Under the pieces are notes generated by a model, which searched no databases, was not told where the DNA came from, and saw nothing but the letters and a program-made list of their open reading frames with translations. This document shows positions 9,479 to 19,500 of a stretch of DNA of 64,000 nt, piece after piece; positions within the stretch are counted from its first letter, which is position 1, and each line of letters opens with the position of its first letter. Location of the stretch: NCBI GenBank assembly GCA_047967505.1, contig CM106540.1. The stretch is one strand, 5' to 3'. This stretch comes from Dipteris shenzhenensis (lineage: Eukaryota > Polypodiophyta > Polypodiopsida > Gleicheniales). A program made the translations under genes and the position numbers.

Positions 9479-9783
9479 TGTTGAGATATCAAGCTCTACC
9501 CCCGATATATCTCCTGGATGACTATCATTTATGTCACCGCCTATGTTAGTTGTACTCGTGGTGTAGTTAGACTACCACGTATGTTTTTGGTTTAGGTTCA
9601 CATATGAACCACGTATTCTAGGGTTTGACATATAGGGTATTTCCCTCTTCTATTGTATTGTTGTTGTGTGCAAAAGTGAAGAAAGGCTTCACCCTTCAAC
9701 CTTGTGTCCTCTCTCTTTTGTGTGTTGTGAAGAAAGCTGAACTTGAGTCTCCTATCTCTCTCCCTTATTCTTTATAGATACCA
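9479..9783 (+). repeat. Probable 3' LTR of outer element A
   Basis: It starts TGTTGAGATATC right after GAGGGGGAG. It is AT-rich, about 300 bp, with no ORF. The right boundary is set at TACCA before the gag-like sequence at 9786 and is not verified, because the 5' LTR is outside the window. Confidence 0.55.
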
Positions 9784-9785
9784 AG

Positions 9786-9955
9786 GGGAAAGCTTGGTCG
9801 AGGCAATTAAGGAGAGATTTGGAACATTGGAGTCACCAAATTCCTTGTTATTGCAGCTGGAGAAGATTTCCCAAAAGGAAGGAGAGTCAGTTTTGACTTC
9901 GCTATGAGGTATGAGGATTTATTCATCAAGTACCAACAAGCTGCTTTGCATCTTT
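9786..9955 (+). pseudogene. Retrotransposon gag fragment, frameshifted
   Basis: The sequence translates to LVEAIKERFGTLESPNSLLL, then LEKISQKEGESV, and after a one-base shift near 9897 to FAMRYEDLFIKYQQAAL. The pattern (F..L......LL.QL..I.Q..GESV..FA.RYE.L) is that of Retrotrans_gag domains found in Ty3/gypsy-type elements. It begins directly at the end of the element A LTR and is cut off by a pyrimidine tract. Family assignment is moderate; there is too little sequence for more. Confidence 0.5.
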
Positions 9956-10320
9956 CTCTCTCTCTCCCTCTCTCTCCCTACTCTCTCCCTCCCTCAAGCA
10001 ACCACAGCCGCCAGGAGACCCTCTTCTCTCTCTTAATCTCTCTCCCCCTCTCTCCTCTCTCTTTCTTTCCCTCTCTACTCTTCTCTCTCATATAAGGAGC
10101 CACTCTTCTCTCTATGAATCTCTCTCTCTCTCTCCCTCTCTCCTCTCTCTCTTTCTCTCCCTCCCTACTCCTCTCATTTCTCATTCTCTCTCTCATTTCT
10201 ATTCTCTCTCTCCCTTTGGCGGCCACAGCCGCCAAGAGCCCCTCTTCTCTCTCTTAATTTCTCTCTTTCCCTCTCTCCTCTCTCCTCTCTTTTTCTCTCC
10301 CTCCCTATTCTCTCATTTCT
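9955..10320. repeat. Pyrimidine-rich (TC)n low-complexity tract
   Basis: The tract is mostly C and T on the plus strand, built from TCTCTC and CCCTC units. It is interrupted by a motif resembling GGCGGCCACAGCCGCCA (about 10218) and a shorter CAACCACAGCCGCCAGGAG (about 9999). The ORFs on both strands (poly-S/L/P, poly-R/E/G) are composition artefacts. Confidence 0.85.
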
Positions 10321-11155
10321 CAAATTTACAAACTCAAATATAAATAAAAAACTAATTAAATAGAACTCAAAAACTCAAAAAAGGAACTAATTTAAAAAGA
10401 ATTGTAATGCCTTCTAAAAGACCCCCCTCCTCAAAAACTTTAACAATAAACTAATTGAAAAAGAATTGTAAGTAAAGAAAAAGAATTACAAGACGAATTT
10501 TAAGAAATAGAACTCAAAAACTTTAACAAGAAACTAATTGAAAAAGAATTGTAAGTAAAGAAAAAGAATTACAAGACGAATGAAAAAGAATGCAAGTACC
10601 TGGAAAAAGTGAAAAAAGTAAGGCTCCGCTTATCCTTTCTCTTCCACTCTTGGTTGCTTCAATGAAATGAGGAGAGAGTTAGAATGAATGAATGGAAAGA
10701 AGAGTATATATAAGAAAAACTAGCCCACTCCTCCTATGCATAAATTTGAATTTTCAAAAAAGAGAGGGAAATTTGAATTCATTATAAATTTGAATTCAAA
10801 TTTGTGTTCAACATTCTTCTTGATACTTTCTTCAACATTCTTCTTGTAAGTCCCTTTCATTCTTCTCATAAGTCAAATCTTATTTATCGCTCTTGCTCAT
10901 CATAGTAAGTCAAATCTTATTTGTCACTCTTGCTTGTGATAGTAATCTTATTTGAGCAAAAATCTTATTTATCGCTCTAGTAAGTCAAATCTTCTTTGAG
11001 CAAGAATCTTATTTGTCGCTCTTGCTCGTGATAGTTCTACTCTTAGTTGTAAGAATTCAAATTTGTGTTCAACATTCTTCTTGATACTTTCTTCTAGTAA
11101 GTCCCTTTCATTCTTTTCCTAAGTCAAATCTTATTTGTCGCTCTTGTAAGAATTC
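10321..11155. repeat. AT-rich intergenic sequence with short duplications
   Basis: No gene is seen. GAAAAAGAATTGTAAGTAAA occurs at about 10458 and again at about 10540. TTTGTGTTCAACATTCTTCT occurs at about 10800 and 11060. CAAATCTTATTTGTCGCTCT recurs several times from 10875 to 11145. Confidence 0.7.
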
Positions 11156-11795
11156 GACCTCTCTCCCTCTACTCCCTTGTTTCTCTCTCCCTCACTCTCT
11201 CTCTCTCTCCCATACCTTCCCCCCTCACTCTCTCTCTCTCTTTCTCTCTCCCTCCCCTCACTCTCTCTCTCACTCCCCTCCCTCCTCTCCCCTATCTCTC
11301 CTTTGGCTCCCTCCTCTCCTCTCCCTCTCTCTCTCCTCTCTCTCCTTCTGCTCTCCTCCCTCCCTCCCTCCCTCGACCCCCCGCCCTCCCCTCCTCCCCT
11401 CCCCCCCCTCCCCTCCCTCCGTCGCCAAAACCCCTCCCCCCCCTCTACCCCCCCTCTCCACCCCTCGACCCCTCCCCCCCTCCCCTCCCCTCCCACTCCC
11501 CCCCTCCCCTTCCCCCCCTGCCCCCCCCTTCCCCCTGATGGCCCTCCCCCCCGCCCTCCCCTCCTCCCCTCCCATCCCCTCCCCTCCCTCCGCTGCAAAA
11601 ACCCCCCCTCCCACCTCCTTCCCCCTCAACCCCCCCATCCCCCCTTCCCCCCTCCAGGGGGTCTGGTGGCCGCGGCCGCCAGCCCCCCCTCCCCCCCTCC
11701 CGCCAGCCCCTCGCCCCCCTCCCACCCCCTTCCCCCTCCCCCCCCTCCCACCCCCGCTAGCCCCCCACCCCCCTTCCCCAAAGCCACATTTTTTA
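11155..11795. repeat. Long C-rich pyrimidine tract
   Basis: Nearly all C and T on the plus strand for over 600 bp, shifting from TC repeats on the left to C runs on the right. The only purine-containing island is near 11660-11685 (GTGGCCGCGGCCGCCAG), similar to the islands in 9955-10320. No coding meaning. Confidence 0.85.
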
Positions 11796-11981
11796 TCTAG
11801 AACACTTCGTTAATAGGGACAGGTAACTTTGGTGGTCAGAATGGATCTCATTCTGGTATGTACCTACTCAAGCTTGATTTGAACGTATATCTATCTACAT
11901 CACAAAAGACAAATTCAATTAGCTACAACAACAGTTATATATATTGAGATAAAATCAAAAAACACTTTGACATATGTACCT

Positions 11982-12602
11982 TCATGAAAAATACGCATTC
12001 TGTTGTTGGTTTATGTAGCCCTTATCAATGTATTTGTTGATATAGCGACCTTTGTACCCTAGGTCTATAGCCAATTGAGAAACTTGCATAGCATTCATGC
12101 TAGAGAGTTGCGGAGCATTCCTTAAAAGTCTTATTTGGGATGCATTGAGTTTAGGCACCTGGCCATCACCACCATGGGTTGCCCTACCACCTATATCCCT
12201 CTCTCTTAGTTGATCTGCAAGAGGAAGATTTCTTGTTTTATATTCCATTCTTGACCATGCATGATTTTCCTCCCTCCATTCATCAATTACTTTCTAGACA
12301 AGGTTGAAATCCTTATGCCCCTCCATCACAGGTAATTGTCCATACCGATTTGTCTCAATCATGCTGCACACATCTTTAGTCTCATCGAGTTGTAGCAAGT
12401 ATGGCATCAACTCTCTTAGTAGAATATAATTGTCCTTGTCTTGTACATTTCTCCATTTTTGGGGTTATGTTTTCTTCTATACCTCCTGTATCCATCGCGT
12501 AATTGATAGTCCCCATTTTGGGTGGTATGTTGTCCTCTACATTTGATGTCTCCACATCCTTCCATGCATCATTGGTCCCTGTGGAAGTTAAGGAATATAG
12601 AA
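11982..12602 (-). pseudogene. Decayed minus-strand gene, last exon (C-terminal part)
   Basis: A probable acceptor (CACAG before GGACCAATGATG, about 12580) opens this exon. It reads NVEDNIPPKMGTINYAMD, where the motif is partly repeated as IEENITPKM, then after a one-base shift LRELMPYLLQLDETKDVC and MIETNRYGQLPVMEGHKD. An in-frame TAG (FNLV, stop, KVIDEW; a likely CAG) follows. The last part reads ATHGGDGQVPKLNASQIRLL and ends NQQQNAYFS. I do not recognise a domain. Position and strand place it downstream of the MTase-like segment of the same gene. Confidence 0.45.
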
Positions 12603-12769
12603 ATATTTTGATTCTTTAGAGTGTATTCAACAATGTCGAAGCACAAAAGCATATGAAACTAATAAATAACAATAAAGTATGAACATTATCCATCGTCGTT
12701 CACTGATTCCATTGTATTTGTTGGGAATGGCAAAAGTTTCAATCTCTCTAAAGGTCAATTGAGAATGCA

Positions 12770-13230
12770 AATAGTGCAACCTTTCTCTCTGAACTCATAG
12801 AGAGAATGGCAATAGTGCCATTCTTCTCTTGGGGTGGTGCTAGTGCCATTTTACATATAAGGTTATGGAGAATGCCACTAGTGCCTTTCTCTATGGAGAG
12901 AATACTATTAGTGCCTCCCCCCATGTCCCAAAAGAAATGTACATTGCATGATCTGAAAGCATAGATACTGTATTACTTTGGTCCAATAGATTTGTAGAAA
13001 GCACCCAAATCAAAACTTTAGTAGCATCGTTAATACTATACAATTTTTAATCTCTGTAATGCTTTCAACTAACATAGATTCAAGAAAGGAACATAACAAT
13101 ATTACCATTTCTACATAGCCACAAAGAGAGAATGGCACTAGTGCCATTCTCCATATGAGGTCACATAAAATGTTAATAGTACCTCTTACGTATAACCCGA
13201 CATAGGGAGAATGACACTAGTACCATTCCC
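12770..13230. repeat. Intron with degenerate AATGGCACTAGTGCCATT palindromes
   Basis: This stretch lies between two exons of the decayed gene. It contains about half a dozen degraded copies of a palindrome built on GAATGGCAC and its complement GTGCCATTC, for example at about 12802, 12831, 12870 and 13208, and a nearly perfect one at about 13129-13156. Confidence 0.7.
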
Positions 13231-13363
13231 CATGTCATTATGTCACACAATTTTATCATACCTAATGTTTAATATCTTTAATATAATGAGAGTATGTGCA
13301 ATCGAGAAAATCCATAAAAGTCATATTATTTTGAAACTGAATACACAAGGCATAAATGACTAG

Positions 13364-14735
13364 CTAAAGACCCTGCTCCAAATCTTCCAATGTAATCTTT
13401 GGGATAGCTTCAAGATCTGCTTCAATTAAAGGTCGCAAGTCTTCAATGTGATGCTCACCCTCTTTAATTCCTTCATCGATAGGTGAATCAACTCTATGTG
13501 TCTCAAGAGGCCTCTCAATGCTAGACCAAATCTTAATATGGGGATTATTTGATGCATGTGCCACACACATAGCCTCGACCTCTGTCGCCTGTTGGGATGT
13601 CTTCACCAATGAGATCACTTTTCTTTTGCTTGACAATGCGTGTAATGCCACACATCCATTAGTAAAGACGTCAACAACAACTTCATGTTCCCTACTACAA
13701 TAGCACTTGATGCACTCCTTAATGATGCCATGCTTCACAACCGCCTCTTTTTCATACTCATCACCCTCATTAGAATAAAGAATATTGTCCTCAATTATTG
13801 TGTATGGCCTTGTGTTTTCTAACATGTGCTCAAATCCATCAAACCCATCATGTGAGCTGACAAATGACAAAAAACAGAAGGTCTCAGACAAACCCTTTTG
13901 TGCACTATCCGATTCATGGATAACACCCATAAACCTTCTATGCCAAAATCGAGCCTCTATCATTGCTTCCTTGAGATTTACCATCTCTATCATTGTCATA
14001 AATGATAGCAATACATACTGTGACAGAGTGGCAACGGTCTCCAACAAGCCACAGAGCAACTTCTTGAAGGCATCCTTATCCCAACACATGCCTTTGGCAG
14101 ATCCCTCTGAGGTGTCAAGCACACACAAGCTGATTGGAAGTTGTCCCTTGGAATGACGTGTTAGAAAGCTCTCCCCCTCCATCTCCATGTTCACTTGAAT
14201 AATTGTCCAAGGAAAACAAGACTGCGATGTAGACTTGTTACCCTCTATTGAACTAATCACCCAATCAACATAGATTGATGCAGCTTTTGGGAAATCAGGT
14301 GTGGACTTGCCAACTTGCAGCTTCTCTTTGACCCATGACTCACATGAACCCTTGAAGCTCTGATAAAAAATTGAATCAATTATGTTGGGGCGAAGGGTGA
14401 CGTGAGTTGAACTCCTAGATGAGCGCTTCTTTCAGGGCTCCATCATGCTTAATCTCCATTGCCCGTTGAGACATTTCAATGGAGTCCTTGTCTTTGCTTG
14501 ACTTGACCAAGACTATTTCTTTAGACTCAATCTCTGCTTGAAGTGCACGTACATCTTCGTCTTCCAATCCTAGCAGACACCTCATATATGTTATTGTGGG
14601 ATTTCGACCCTCAAGATCACCGTGATTCACCAATGTCAAAATCCTAATCCATTGTTTGTAGATGTCATCATCATATGTGACCATGTGTGTGTCTTTGGTA
14701 GCAATGTTTGTGCCCATCGATACGCTTGCAACTCC
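13364..14735 (-). pseudogene. Decayed minus-strand gene, middle exons with methyltransferase-like segment
   Basis: A plausible acceptor (TTTTTTATAG before AATTTTGTAGG, about 14745) starts an exon with GTNIATKDTHMVTYDDDIYK. A TAG with frame change near 14415 separates it from THVTLRPNIIDSIFYQSFKG and the 298-residue frame to 13364. Near its end KHGIIKECIKCYCSREHEV is followed by VVDVFTNGCVALHALSSKR and KVISLVKTSQQATEVE. This resembles the AdoMet-binding D-x-F-x-x-G loop and following helix and strand of N6/N4-type DNA methyltransferases, though the glycine-rich loop is degraded (FTNG rather than FxGxG). The assignment is by eye and may be wrong. Confidence 0.4.
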
Positions 14736-14799
14736 TACAAAATTCTATAAAAAAAAATCAAAATCATCTTAGACATTCTTCTAATCCAAATCATGTAAT

Positions 14800-14905
14800 A
14801 GAGATAATAATGACACTAGTGCGATTCTCCCATTACCATGTCAAAAGCATGACTTGATAACTAGAAGAATGGCACTAGTGCCATTCTACATCAGGGAATT
14901 GACAC
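14800..14905. repeat. Palindrome copies in an intron of the decayed gene
   Basis: AGAATGGCACTAGTGCCATT at about 14873 is a near-perfect palindrome. A second decayed one (AATGACACTAGTGCGATT) lies at about 14808. Both fall in the intron between the ParB-like and MTase-like exons. Confidence 0.75.
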
Positions 14906-14980
14906 TACTATCATTTCTTTTACAAAGCCATAAACATTCTTGAAATAAAAAATGCATACAAAACAAAGTTTATTACTCAC

Positions 14981-15610
14981 ATCCCAACTTTGTCGATCTT
15001 TATGCCCTTTGACAAGGCCTTGGGCTGGTTTCTTTGGTCGTCCGAATGCAATCCACTATGCCCTTAGGTGTTGTAAGATATCAATATATGGTTGATTTTT
15101 CAAAACGGTCTGTGCCTCCATGTTGGCCATTGATGATATCTTACAACTTGCTTCAACTGGTGCATTGACAACAATTCTCGCCTTCCTCCGTGTATAGAAA
15201 CCTTTTCGTTGATTGAAGGCTTCTCCATGTGCTTTAGTTATAAATATCCTTGCAGCATAAATCGAATGCTGCCCTGCGAGAATCCAATAATTATACTCCT
15301 TTAACTTTTCCACCTTTATCTCTTCCTTGCACATCGGAGTATTTGTGCCTGTGTGGTAAGGCATAAGATATGCACATGTTGTAGGAGGTCGTGCATTCAT
15401 TGTAAAACTCTTGACCAAGTCACTGACATAGCTGAGGGTCAATGTCCTGTACACATATTGGCTTGGTGCTCTAAAGCAATTCATCACTGGGATCAACACC
15501 TCAAACTCCAAACCAAATGGGAAGTACTCTACGTACTCCATCAAGCCTGTCATACTTGTGTCCTTCCTTTCCAATTTCTTTGTAGTGCCTTAAAGTCAAC
15601 ATCTGGCTGG
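14981..15610 (-). pseudogene. Decayed minus-strand gene, exon with ParB-like segment
   Basis: A 172-residue frame (15574-15056), extended at both ends: upstream IIGHGEKSSEATIILYKKI and DVDFKALQR join after a frameshift near 15590; downstream it runs through WIAFGRPKKPAQGLVKGHKD to a good donor (GGATGTGAGTAA, about 14985). The middle reads YVSDLVKSFTMNARPPTTC, then LKEYNYWILAGQHSIYAAR. A SF...PP..... spacing followed by a strand and a GQHS..AA motif is reminiscent of ParB/sulfiredoxin-like domains with a (D/A)GQHR core. In phages and bacteria such domains are often fused to DNA methyltransferases, which fits the next exon. This is inference from motif shape only. Confidence 0.4.
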
Positions 15611-16341
15611 ATTTTCTTATACAGGATGATAGTTGCTTCAGATGATTTCTCACCATGTCCTATTATATGTGTCTCATAACTCCCCGTTGCATCACGTCCA
15701 CTTCTAGTTCCATCAGTGACTATTCCCGTACCTCACTGTTTTCCTCCTAAAGTTGTCTCTTTGTATTTAGCCTCCAGTTTATCCCCAATGCTTGTTTTTC
15801 CATCTGACCTTATTTCCTTCTCACCTGTTGTTTCCTCCTCACCGGTCTCTCTAGCCTTCTCTTTCAATGTGTTCTAAGACTCTTGAGAGCTTGATCCCTT
15901 AACATCACTTTTCTTGGTTCTTTTTGAAACTTTTCTACTCTTTTTTATATCTTGCTTTATCCCTTTTGTTACCAAATAAAAGCTTTATAATATCTGTTGA
16001 TTGGTATAATTTTCTGGCTCATTAATGCAACCCCTAGATATCATCGTGTCCTCCCCAGTAGCATTCATCCTCGCATGATCAAAACAAGCAAGATTCAATT
16101 GATACACATTGCCTCCCAATGTATGAATTTTGAGACAAGGAATGTTGTCTTTCTTGGTATCCTCCATCTCTTTAACTTGTCCAACATCTTCAAAAGTTGT
16201 TCCTTGGATGTTCACAAAACAATGCATTTTATGGAGTTTTTGGAGTTCGTTATTGTATATATCCAAAAACCATCCTCTTCCAGAACTAACTCCATCATAA
16301 ACTGACACCTCTCGAACCTTTCTCTTTCCCTTGCTAGCCAT
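15611..16341 (-). pseudogene. Decayed minus-strand gene, N-terminal part
   Basis: A 118-residue frame opens MASKGKRKVREVSVYDGV and carries KMHCFVNIQGTTFEDVGQVK. After a TAA at 15985 the same frame continues with a lysine-rich, charged stretch (KQDIKKSRKVSKRTKKSDVK), two further stops (TAG and TGA, plausible former CAG and CGA), and SGRDATGSYETHIIGHGEK. The basic low-complexity region looks like a linker or nuclear-localisation region. The first methionine at 16341 is a plausible start. Function unknown. Confidence 0.45.
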
Positions 16342-16559
16342 TCTTGCAATGTTTTGTTAACAAAATAACCAAGGATACAATGAAATGTATAATAGAAAAT
16401 CATAACTGTAGTAGGAAATATTACAACCACAATGCAACTTCTATTAACAAAATAACTAAGGCGAAGCAACTTATATATGCATTATGAAAAACTACAACAC
16501 AGTAAGCAAATATACACACGACCACAGTAAGCAAATATACACAATATCAAAGTTAAGAT

Positions 16560-19500
16560 GGTTATAATAAAGAATGGTATTCGTGCCATTCTCCAACATA
16601 ATATGATGTTAGAAGAGTGTCACAAATGCCATTGAACACATGGATTGTGAGTTTGTTCAGAATGGCACAAGTGCCATCCTCCGTGAGAGTTTAAGGATAA
16701 TGTCACTGGTGCCATCCTCCATGATGTTAAGGAGAATGGCAGAAGTTTGATTCATCACATGGCACCACTACCATTCTCCACTGGTGGCATTCTACACAGA
16801 GATTGACACAATTCCATATGATCTCTACACAGTGGAGACAGTGATCACTACATAGAAGAATGCACATTTGAGTTTAGGATTCCTTATGCATGTTTTCAGG
16901 TCATGGTATGAGATTGGCACCACTGCCATTCTCCACTGGTGGCATTCTCCACATAGATTGACACAATTCCATATGATCTCTACATAGCGGAGACAGTGAA
17001 CACTACATAAAAGAATGCACATGTGAGTTTAGCATTCCTTGTGCATGTTTTCAGGTCATGGTATGAGATTGGCACCACTGCCATTCTCCACTGGTGGCAT
17101 TCTCCACAGAGATTGACACAAATCCATATGATATCTGCACATGTGAGTTTAGGCTTCTCAATGCCATTTCTTAGGGCCTAATAAGAGATTGGCACCACTG
17201 CCATTCTCCACTTGTACAGATGTTTACCCTACTATTCTAGGAGGGGTATTCGAGTGATCATACAAAAGTGGTGTCCTATTCCATTCCACATGTGAGTTTG
17301 ATGATCTCAGTGTCATTATGTAGTTGCCAGCATGAGATTGGCATCATTGCCATTCTTCGCTAGTGGTAGTCTAGACAAATGGAGCCTATAGATTGACATT
17401 CCGCTAATTTTATTGGCTGCAGTAGGATAATGGCAAAAGTGCCAATGCACATGTGAGTTTAGGATTCCTTGTGCATGTTTTCAGGTCATGGTATGAGATT
17501 GGCACCATTGCCCTTCTCCATTGGTGGCATTCTCCACAAAGATTGACACAATTCCATTTGATCTCTACACAGCGGAGACAGTGATGACTACATAGAAGAA
17601 TGCACATGTGAGTTTAGGCTTCTCAATGCCATTTCTTAGGCCCTAATAAGAGATTGGCACCACTGCCATTCTGCACTTGTACAAATGTTTACCCTTCTAT
17701 TCTAGGAGGGGTATTCCAGTGATGATAGGAGAGTGGTGTCTGATTCCAATCCACATGTGAGTTTGATGATCTCAGTGTCATTATGTAGGTGCCACCATGA
17801 GTTTGGCATCACTGCCATTGTCCACTAGTGGTATTCTAGACAAACTAAACCTATAGATTGACATTCTAAGGCCTAATAAGAGATTGAGACAATTCCATAT
17901 GATCTCTACACAGTGGAGACAGTGATCACTACATAGAAGAATGCACATGTGAGTTTAGGCTTCTCAATGCCATTTCTTACGGCCAGCATGAGTTTGGCAT
18001 CACTGCCATTCTCCGCTAGTGGTAATCTAGACAAACTAAACCTATAGATTGACAATCCACTAATTTTATTGGCTGGAGTAGGATAATGGCAAAAGTGCCA
18101 ATGCACATGTGAGTTTAGGATTCCTTCTGCCATTTTTAAGGTCTTGGTATGCTACCATTCTCCACTGGTGGCATTCTCCATAGAGATTGACACAATTCCA
18201 TATTTGATATCTACACAGCAGAGATAGTGATCACTACATAGAAGAATGCACACGTGAGTTTGATGGTCTCAGTGTCATTATGTATTTGCCAGCATGAGAT
18301 TGGCATCACTGCCATTCTCCACTAGTGGTAATCTAGACAAACTAAAGCTGTAGACTGACATTCCACTATATTTATTGGCTGTAGTAGGATTATGGCAAAA
18401 GTTTCAGTGCACATGTGAGTTTGATGATCTCATTGTCATTATGTAGTTGTCAGCATGAGATTGGCATCACTGCCATTCTCCACTAGTGGTAGTGCCAATG
18501 CACATGTGAGTTTAGGATTCCTTGTGCATGTTTTTAGGTCATGGTATGAGATTGGCACCACAGCCATTCTCCACTGATGGCATTCTCCACAGAGATTGAC
18601 ACAAATCCATATGATCTCTACACTGCACATGTGAGTTTAGGATTCCTTGTTCATGTTTGCAGGTCATGTTATGAGATTGGCACCACTACCATTCTCCACT
18701 GGTGGCATTCTCCACAGAGATTGACACAATTCCATATGATCTCTACACAGCGGAGATAGTGATCACTACATAGAAGAATGCACATTACCACTAGCGGACA
18801 ATGGTAGTAGGATAATGGCAAAAGTGCCAATGCACATGTGAGTTTAGGATTCCTTGTGCATGTTTTCAGGTCATAGTATGAGATTGGCACCATTGCCATT
18901 CTCCACTGGTGGCATTCTCCACAGAGATTGACACAATTCCATATGATCTGTGCACAGTGGAGACAGTGATCACTACATAGAAGAATGCACATGTGAGTTT
19001 AGGCTTCTCAATGCCATTTCTTAGGGCCTAATAAGAGATTGGCACCACTTCCATTCTCCACTTGTACAAATGTTCACCCTACTATTCTAGGAGGGGTATT
19101 CCAGTGATCATAGGAGAGTGGTGTCCGATTCCAATCCACATGTGAGTTTGATGATCTGAGAGATTGACACAATTCCCCTTCTTCTACATGTGAGTTTAGG
19201 ATTCCATATGATCTCTACACAGCGGAGACAGTGATCACTACATAGAAGAATGCACATGTGAGTTTAGGATTCCTTGTGCATGTTTTGAGGTCATGGTATG
19301 AGATTGGCACCACTGCCATTCTCCACTGGTGGCATTCTCCACAAAGATTGACACCACTCCATATGATCTCTGCACATGTGAGTTTAGGCTTCTCAATGCC
19401 ATTTCTTAGGGCCTAATAAGAGATGGGCACCACTTGTACAAATGTTTACCCTACTATTCTAGGAGGGTTATTCAAGTGATCATAGGAGAGTGGTGGCCTA

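Larger units (their letters stand above)
1..9783 (+). mobile_element. Outer Ty1/copia LTR retrotransposon A, split by element B
   Basis: Two blocks of one plus-strand copia element (1-1288 and 8718-9783) flank an insertion. Removing 1289-8722, which takes out element B and one TGACA copy, restores continuous sequence from the reverse transcriptase to the connection domain. The 5' LTR, gag and integrase lie left of the window. A purine tract at 9470-9478 is followed by TGTTGAGATATC, which starts the 3' LTR at 9479. The LTR end at about 9783 (TACCA) is a guess because no second LTR is available to compare. Confidence 0.85.

Noticed and set aside
11131-11813. Proline/serine-rich and glycine/arginine-rich ORFs on both strands
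   Set aside because: They come from the C-rich pyrimidine tract; all frames are open because stop codons need purines in mixed order.
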